From Streptoalloteichus tenebrarius (GTDB taxonomy: Bacteria > Actinomycetota > Actinomycetes > Mycobacteriales > Pseudonocardiaceae): 64,000 nucleotides of DNA. Of the stretch, positions 59,413 through 64,000 are shown piece after piece. A program made the position numbers and the translations under genes. The DNA lies in the NCBI RefSeq assembly GCF_024171885.1, contig NZ_JAMTCP010000007.1, forward strand, positions 156,928-220,927. Direction: 5' to 3'. Position 1 is the first letter of the stretch. Each line of letters starts with the position of its first letter. The notes under the pieces are model-generated. The model had not been told where the DNA came from. It saw only the letters and a program-made list of their open reading frames with translations, and searched no databases.

Positions 59413-60150
59413 ATGCGGTTATCGAAGAACCAGGTCATCGAAGGCCTTCCCGCGAGCCGAGCCCGCGATCTGATGAGACGTTTCCAGCACGTGCCCGGAT
59501 ATCTGGAGGACGCAGCCCAGGTGCTCGGCACGGACGAGGCCGAGGCGGAAGCTGTGCTGACGCGGTTCAGCGAGGCGGGGTACCTGGAAGTCGCCCCACT
59601 CCAGCCGGGTGTGCCGAGCTGGATCACCACGGTGCGGGGCAACGCTCTCGCCAACGCGACTTTCGCCAGGCCCATCACGAGGGCGACGGCACAGCGTCAT
59701 CTCGACGGCTTCCTGGCGCGGGTCCGCACGTACAACGCTGATCGCCGCAAGCCCTACACCGTCGCCAGGGTCGTGGTCTTCGGGAGCTACCTCGACCAGA
59801 GCCAGGACCGCCTCAGCGATCTCGACCTGGCGATCCAGGTGGTCCGGCGTGGGGGCACTGACGAGTTCCGCGCCCGCTGCCACGCGGTCGTGGCGGACTC
59901 GGGCCGCCAGTTTTCCTCCTCCCACGACCGGCTGTTCTGGCCACTCCGGGAACTCGTCCTATACCTGCGGGACCGCAAGGCGGCGATCAGCCTCACGGAC
60001 GAGGACATCACGACGGTGACCGACCGGTGGGCATGCGTCTACGACGTGCGCGGTGACGAGGACGCCGAGCAGCCTCCGGCCGAGGCGGTCCAGCCTCCGG
60101 CCGAGGCGATGCAGCCTTCGGCCGAGGCGATGGTCACGCACCAGGCCTGA
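59413..60150 (+). CDS. Nucleotidyltransferase-domain protein (MNT-like) with N-terminal HTH and repeat tail
   Basis: 245-aa protein. About residues 1-80 look like a winged helix (FSEAGYLEVAPLQPG); residues 118-140 hold the polymerase-beta-type motif VVVFGSYLDQSQ with SDLDLA, giving the Gly-Ser loop (G124 S125) and the metal-binding Asp136/Asp138. The C-terminus is three 7-residue repeats (QPPAEAV, QPPAEAM, QPSAEAM) coded by a 21-bp tandem repeat. MNT proteins of this design occur as antitoxins that AMPylate HEPN toxins, or as stand-alone transferases; no HEPN gene is adjacent. Divergent from the SARP gene to the left. Confidence 0.8.
   Translation: MRLSKNQVIEGLPASRARDLMRRFQHVPGYLEDAAQVLGTDEAEAEAVLTRFSEAGYLEVAPLQPGVPSWITTVRGNALANATFARPITRATAQRHLDGFLARVRTYNADRRKPYTVARVVVFGSYLDQSQDRLSDLDLAIQVVRRGGTDEFRARCHAVVADSGRQFSSSHDRLFWPLRELVLYLRDRKAAISLTDEDITTVTDRWACVYDVRGDEDAEQPPAEAVQPPAEAMQPSAEAMVTHQA
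60065..60127. repeat. 21-bp tandem repeat, three copies, at the MNT gene end
   Basis: Three units of CAGCCTCCGGCCGAGGCGGT plus one base, encoding QPPAEA(V/M). Small differences show they are not identical recent copies. Confidence 0.85.
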
Positions 60151-60561
60151 GGCCCGTCAGGCCAGGGGCCTGAGGCCGTGTTCGCGATCTCGGACAGGCG
60201 GCGGATCCGCGTACGGGACTGCCCCGGACGAACGCCGACCCCACGCGACCATGACGGTGGCGCCGAGGAGAGACCCGGCAGGACCCCGCCCCACCCGCGA
60301 CCGACGGGGCTGAGGTGTCCGAGGTGTCCGAACCGCTGTCCTGTCCGAGCCGTTCGTCCCGGTCAACGCGTTTGTCGCAACTCCTCCACCAGGCCGGCCG
60401 TCGCGAGCTACCCTGCCGCCACTGGGGATGTGTGTGGGATCAAGAAGGGCGTCGCCCCTCGGTGGTCGGCTGTCCGGCCGGGCGCCGGCGTCGAACGCGA
60501 CGCGCCTCCTGTTTCCCTGCCGCGTCACCGTCGAGCAGGCGCTCGTGACACGGAGGCAGGC
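60151..60561. other. Intergenic region before the second SARP gene
   Basis: About 410 bases with no supported gene. GGCCTGA-GGCCCG-TCAGGCC overlaps the MNT stop (60144-60163) and may terminate that gene. The promoter for the SARP gene should lie in the right half; no clear hexamers picked out. Confidence 0.5.
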
Positions 60562-63500
60562 TTGGACTTCAGAATCCTGGGCCCCGTCGAGATCTGGCAG
60601 GCGGACGTCCGTCTCGAACCGCTCCCATCACCGCGCGCGCGTCAGGTGCTGGCGGTGCTGTTGCTCGACGCGGGGCATGTCGTGCCGACTGACCGCATCG
60701 TGGAGGCCGTGTGGGCCGACGACCCTCCACCGAACGCACGCAAGTGCCTTCAGGTGTACGTGTCCCAACTGCGTCGGATCCTCCCGGACGGGGCCTTGCG
60801 GCACTCGCCGCCCGGCTACCTGCTCGACGTCCCGCCGGAGCGGGCCGACGTGCACGTGTTCCGGTCCCGGGTCGCCGAGGCGCGGCGCGCGGAGTCGCCG
60901 GCCACGGCCGCGGAGCTGCTCCGCGAGGCGCTGGGCCTGTGGCGTGGGGAGCCGCTGGCCGATGTGGCCTCGGACTGGGTGCGGCAGCGGGTGGTCCCGG
61001 TCCTGGTGGAGGAGCGGTTGTCGGCGTTGGAGGAACGCGTCGACGCCGACCTCGCGCTCGGGCGGCACGAGGAGTTGGCGGGCGAGCTGCGGCGGCTCGT
61101 GGCCGGGCATCCCCTGCGGGAGCGGTTGCGCGGCCAGTTGATGACGGCCCTGCGGCGGTGCGGCCGCCGCGCCGAGGCGCTCCAGGTGTTCCAGGAGGCC
61201 CGGGCGGTCATGGTCGAGGAGCTGGGGGTGGAGCCGGGGCCGGAGTTGCGCCGCCTGCACGAGGAGATCCTCCGGGACGAGACGCCGGTGCCGCGCCCCT
61301 CCTCGGGCGGGCGGGCGCGGCGCAACGACCTCCCCAGGGACGTGCCCGACTTCACCGGGCGCGACCAGGAGCTGGCGCGGATCGTGTCCGACGTGGAGAC
61401 GGCCGGCGCGGCGTTACGGGTGTGGTGCGTGCACGGGCGGCCAGGTGTCGGCAAGACCGCGTTCGCCGTGCACGCCGCGCGCCACCTCGCCGCGCGTTAC
61501 CCGGACGGGCAGCTCTTCGTCGAACTGCACGGCAGTTCCAGCGACCAGCGGCCGACCTCGCCCGAGAGCGCGCTGGACACCGTGTTGCGGGCCGTGGGCG
61601 TGGCCGCCGAGCGCGTGCCGGAGACGGTGGCCGACCGCGCCGCGCTGTGGCGGGCCGAGCTGGCTGGACGCCGCGTGCTCGTCGTGCTGGACGACGCGGC
61701 CGACGCCGCGCAGGTCCGGCCGCTGCTGCCCGGCGGGGACGGGTGCCTGGTCCTGGTCACGAGCCGGCGTCGGCTGTCCGGGTTGGAGGGGGCCAGGCGG
61801 CTGCGGCTGGACGTCCTGCCGACGGACGACGCGCTCGCCCTGTTCGCCCGCCTGCTCGACGACGGGCGGGTGGAGTCGGAGCGGGACGCCGCCGCCGAGG
61901 TGGTCGAGCTGTGCGAGCGCCTGCCGCTGGCGATCCGGATCACCGGCGCGCGGCTGGCCGCCCGGTCGCACTGGCCGGTGTCCAAGCTCGTCGCCCGGTT
62001 GCGGTGCGAGCAGCAGCGGTTGGACGAGCTGGCCGTCGGCGACCTGGCGGTCCGCACCGGTCTCGGCCTGACCTACCTCGCGCTGGACGAGCCGAGCCGG
62101 CGGGCCTACCGGCTGTTGGGCACGCTCGGGCACGCCAACGTCGCCGGGTGGCTGGCCGCTCCCCTGCTCGACCTGCCGGAGCCGGCGGCGGAGGAGATCG
62201 TCGAACGGCTGCTGGACGCCCAGCTCGTCGAGGTCACCAGCACGCCGACCGAGCCGGTCCGGTACCGCGTGCACGACCTGGTCCGCCTGCACGCCAGGGA
62301 ACGCGCCGAGCGGGAGGAGGCCGAGGCGGACAGGAAGGCCGCGCTGGGCCGGGTCGTGGACGCGTGGATGTCCCGGGTGGAGCGGCTGGTCGAGCACCTG
62401 CCGCCGGCCCTGCCCCGGCTGTGCCAGGTCGAGCTGAACTCGATGCCGGGCCAGGCCCGCCCCCGCCCGCCGGAGGTCGACGCGTGGTTCGAGCAGGAGG
62501 AGCCGTCGCTGGTCGCCGCGGTGGAGCGCGCGGCGGAGCTGGGCATGGCCGAGCCGGCGGCCCGGCTGGCCGAGGCGCTGGTCTTCGCCTGGTTCGCCGT
62601 GCGCAACAGGCACGACGCGTGGGAGCGCACCCACAACGCGGCGTTGGCCGCGGTGCGGCGGAGCGGGAACCGCGACAGCGAGGCCGCGCTGGCGTGCGGG
62701 CTGGGCCAGCTCGCCTACAAGCGGGACCAGCTCCGGCCCGCGCGCGACCACTTCCAGACCGCGCTGGAGCTGTTCCGGCAGACCGGCAACCGGCGGGGCG
62801 AGGCCGTGGCCCTGAACGGGCTCGGCATGGTCAGCAGGGAACTCGCCGACCACGCCGGCGCCCTGCCCGCGCTCACCAGGGCACACCAGCTCCTGCGCGG
62901 CCTCGGGGACGTCGAGGGCACGGCCCACGCCCTCTACGGGATCGGGTACGTCCGCAGGGAGCTGGGACAGGACCGGGCGGCGCTCCAGGCGCTCACGGCG
63001 GCCGTGCGGGCCTACGAGGAGGCGGGCAACCAGCGGGGGAAGGCGTTGGCGCTGCGGGGAGTCGGGCTGGTGTACCGGGCCAACGACGAGTGGGACCAGG
63101 CCGAGCGCCACTTCCGGCTGGCCCACGAGATCGTGCGCGAGGTCGGCGACACGCTCCTCACCTGCTACACCACGCAGGCGCTGGCCAAGACGCGCATCCG
63201 TCAGGGCCGAGGGGACGAGTTCGTGCCCGCGTTGCTGGACTGCCTCGGGGTCTGCCGCGACCTGCACGACCGGTTCGGGATCGCGCTGATCCGCCGCACC
63301 CTCGGCGAGCACCACCTCGCGGCCGGGGAGCTGGCGCTGGCCCGCGACCAGCTCAACCTGTCCCTGCTGTCCTGGTCGTCGTTGGGGCTTCCCCTGTGGC
63401 GCGCACGCACCCTGCGGGACCTCGGCGCGTCCTACGCGCTGGAGGGCGACCCGCTGGCCGCCCACGCGGCGTGGGACGAGGCCGCGGTCGTGTTCCGCCG

Positions 63501-63615
63501 ACTCGGGACCAGGGAGGCCGCCGAGGTCGCGGGGTGGCACGCCCGCTGGAACTGCCCCTGCCGCGACGAGGACCCCGTGGAGTCCGACGAGCAGCGCAGG
63601 GTGGCCTCGGCGTGA
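60562..63615 (+). CDS. SARP/AfsR-type regulator (BTAD, NB-ARC, TPR), second copy
   Basis: Regulator of 1017 aa. The domain order matches the copy at 55.9 kb: winged helix ([33 protein letters not shown]), BTAD up to about residue 240, NB-ARC with [40 protein letters not shown] and [16 protein letters not shown], then TPR repeats ([40 protein letters not shown]). TTG 60562 is chosen as start because a GGAGG site stands 5 nt upstream and the first strand follows directly; longer frames have random composition. It overlaps the truncated epimerase gene (GTGA). TPR length suggests an AfsR-like protein that senses other proteins. Confidence 0.9.
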   Translation: MDFRILGPVEIWQADVRLEPLPSPRARQVLAVLLLDAGHVVPTDRIVEAVWADDPPPNARKCLQVYVSQLRRILPDGALRHSPPGYLLDVPPERADVHVFRSRVAEARRAESPATAAELLREALGLWRGEPLADVASDWVRQRVVPVLVEERLSALEERVDADLALGRHEELAGELRRLVAGHPLRERLRGQLMTALRRCGRRAEALQVFQEARAVMVEELGVEPGPELRRLHEEILRDETPVPRPSSGGRARRNDLPRDVPDFTGRDQELARIVSDVETAGAALRVWCVHGRPGVGKTAFAVHAARHLAARYPDGQLFVELHGSSSDQRPTSPESALDTVLRAVGVAAERVPETVADRAALWRAELAGRRVLVVLDDAADAAQVRPLLPGGDGCLVLVTSRRRLSGLEGARRLRLDVLPTDDALALFARLLDDGRVESERDAAAEVVELCERLPLAIRITGARLAARSHWPVSKLVARLRCEQQRLDELAVGDLAVRTGLGLTYLALDEPSRRAYRLLGTLGHANVAGWLAAPLLDLPEPAAEEIVERLLDAQLVEVTSTPTEPVRYRVHDLVRLHARERAEREEAEADRKAALGRVVDAWMSRVERLVEHLPPALPRLCQVELNSMPGQARPRPPEVDAWFEQEEPSLVAAVERAAELGMAEPAARLAEALVFAWFAVRNRHDAWERTHNAALAAVRRSGNRDSEAALACGLGQLAYKRDQLRPARDHFQTALELFRQTGNRRGEAVALNGLGMVSRELADHAGALPALTRAHQLLRGLGDVEGTAHALYGIGYVRRELGQDRAALQALTAAVRAYEEAGNQRGKALALRGVGLVYRANDEWDQAERHFRLAHEIVREVGDTLLTCYTTQALAKTRIRQGRGDEFVPALLDCLGVCRDLHDRFGIALIRRTLGEHHLAAGELALARDQLNLSLLSWSSLGLPLWRARTLRDLGASYALEGDPLAAHAAWDEAAVVFRRLGTREAAEVAGWHARWNCPCRDEDPVESDEQRRVASA

Positions 63616-64000
63616 CTCGCGGGGAGGACGCGACGTCCCCCGCCGTCGATGCGGGGGTCAGGGTCGCGCGGCTGCGCAGCGGCGTCGTGCTGTCCCCGTC
63701 CGGCGGGGCGCTGGGCCGGCTGCGTCCCCTCTTCTCCGCGTTCCTGGGCGGCCGGTGGGGCGACGGCCGGCAGTACCTGTCGTGGATCTCGCTGGACGAC
63801 GAGGTCAACGCCATCCGGTTCGTGCTGGAGCACCCGTCCCTGTCCGGGCCGGTCAATCTCACCGCGCCAGCTCCGGTCACCAACACCGAGTTCACCCACG
63901 CGCTCGGGGACGCGCTGCGCCGCCCCACGCCGTGGGTGGTCCCCGGGTTCGCGTTGCGGGCCGTGCTCGGCGAGGCCGCGGAGACCCTGCTGACCGGCCA
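63612..64000 (+). pseudogene. TIGR01777-like SDR epimerase lacking its N-terminal half (runs off right edge)
   Basis: From GTG 63612 the frame reads [40 protein letters not shown] and [20 protein letters not shown]: the second half of a TIGR01777/YfcH-type epimerase with the DUF1731 end. The expected first ~150 residues with the GxxGxxG NAD site and YxxxK are absent, replaced by the end of the SARP gene. Overlap of start and stop (GTGA) gives apparent coupling, but a protein without the cofactor domain should be inactive. Continues past base 64000. Confidence 0.75.

Noticed and set aside
1..64000. tRNA or rRNA genes
   Set aside because: No cloverleaf or rRNA-like segment was recognised by eye; a dedicated scan was not possible.

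Overview
The window is very GC-rich (third codon positions almost always G or C), many genes start at GTG, and several promoters lie so close to the start that transcripts would be leaderless. With the SARP/AfsR, DUF397, SWIM/SNF2 and WYL families this points to a filamentous actinomycete, most likely a Pseudonocardiales member (Saccharothrix, Lentzea or Actinosynnema type). That placement is inferred from gene content only.

Layout. 1-5.7 kb: a peptide/sugar-type ABC importer (binding protein, two permeases, one ATPase running off the left edge) plus a Gfo/Idh/MocA oxidoreductase. 6.2-14.5 kb: small regulatory units, namely a MarR-like regulator with an LCM-type methyltransferase, an NmrA-like reductase facing an AraC regulator, a CxxC mini-protein, a secreted NlpC/P60-like protein, a DrrAB-type exporter facing a TetR regulator, and an SGNH hydrolase. 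14.6-16.8 kb: a two-repeat type I-E-like CRISPR remnant, a HemB paralogue lacking both catalytic lysines, and a HemC.

16.8-29.7 kb is the most interesting part: a compact aminoglycoside-type biosynthetic cluster. A ten-gene minus-strand operon encodes a DOI-type aminotransferase, a DNA-methylase-fold methyltransferase, 2-deoxy-scyllo-inosose synthase, a heptose-phosphate (GHMP) kinase, a family 2 glycosyltransferase, a radical SAM enzyme, an epimerase-like SDR, a second PLP aminotransferase, a PhyH-type dioxygenase and a GmhA-like isomerase. GmhB, a GT4 glycosyltransferase and an APH-type kinase flank it. Together these predict a 2-deoxystreptamine-type aminocyclitol joined to an amino-heptose, in the hygromycin B/destomycin style. 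An exporter, a heptose nucleotidyltransferase and the usual second-transamination dehydrogenase were not seen. A degenerate IS5-type element closes the right side.

30.5-40.2 kb: an FAD oxidase and alpha/beta hydrolase pair facing a WYL regulator with a 25-bp palindrome, a GT1 glycosyltransferase, a small membrane protein, RecD2, and a gene-poor stretch with two DnaA-box-like sites, an Imm1-like fragment and a DUF397 gene. 40.3-46 kb: a SWIM/SNF2 pair and an epoxide hydrolase facing a TetR regulator. 47-52.3 kb: a proline-catabolism island (GntR regulator, APC permease, ProDH, P5CDH) with a shared operator-like sequence at two promoters. 52.4-64 kb: a small hypothetical protein, a secreted CHAP protein, an imine-reductase-like enzyme, two large SARP/NB-ARC/TPR regulators with a nucleotidyltransferase between them, and a TIGR01777-like epimerase lacking its N-terminal half at the right edge.

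Recurring features are a dispersed palindrome close to TGTCCACWGWGGACA and short tandem repeats (11-21 bp) clustered at gene 3' ends.
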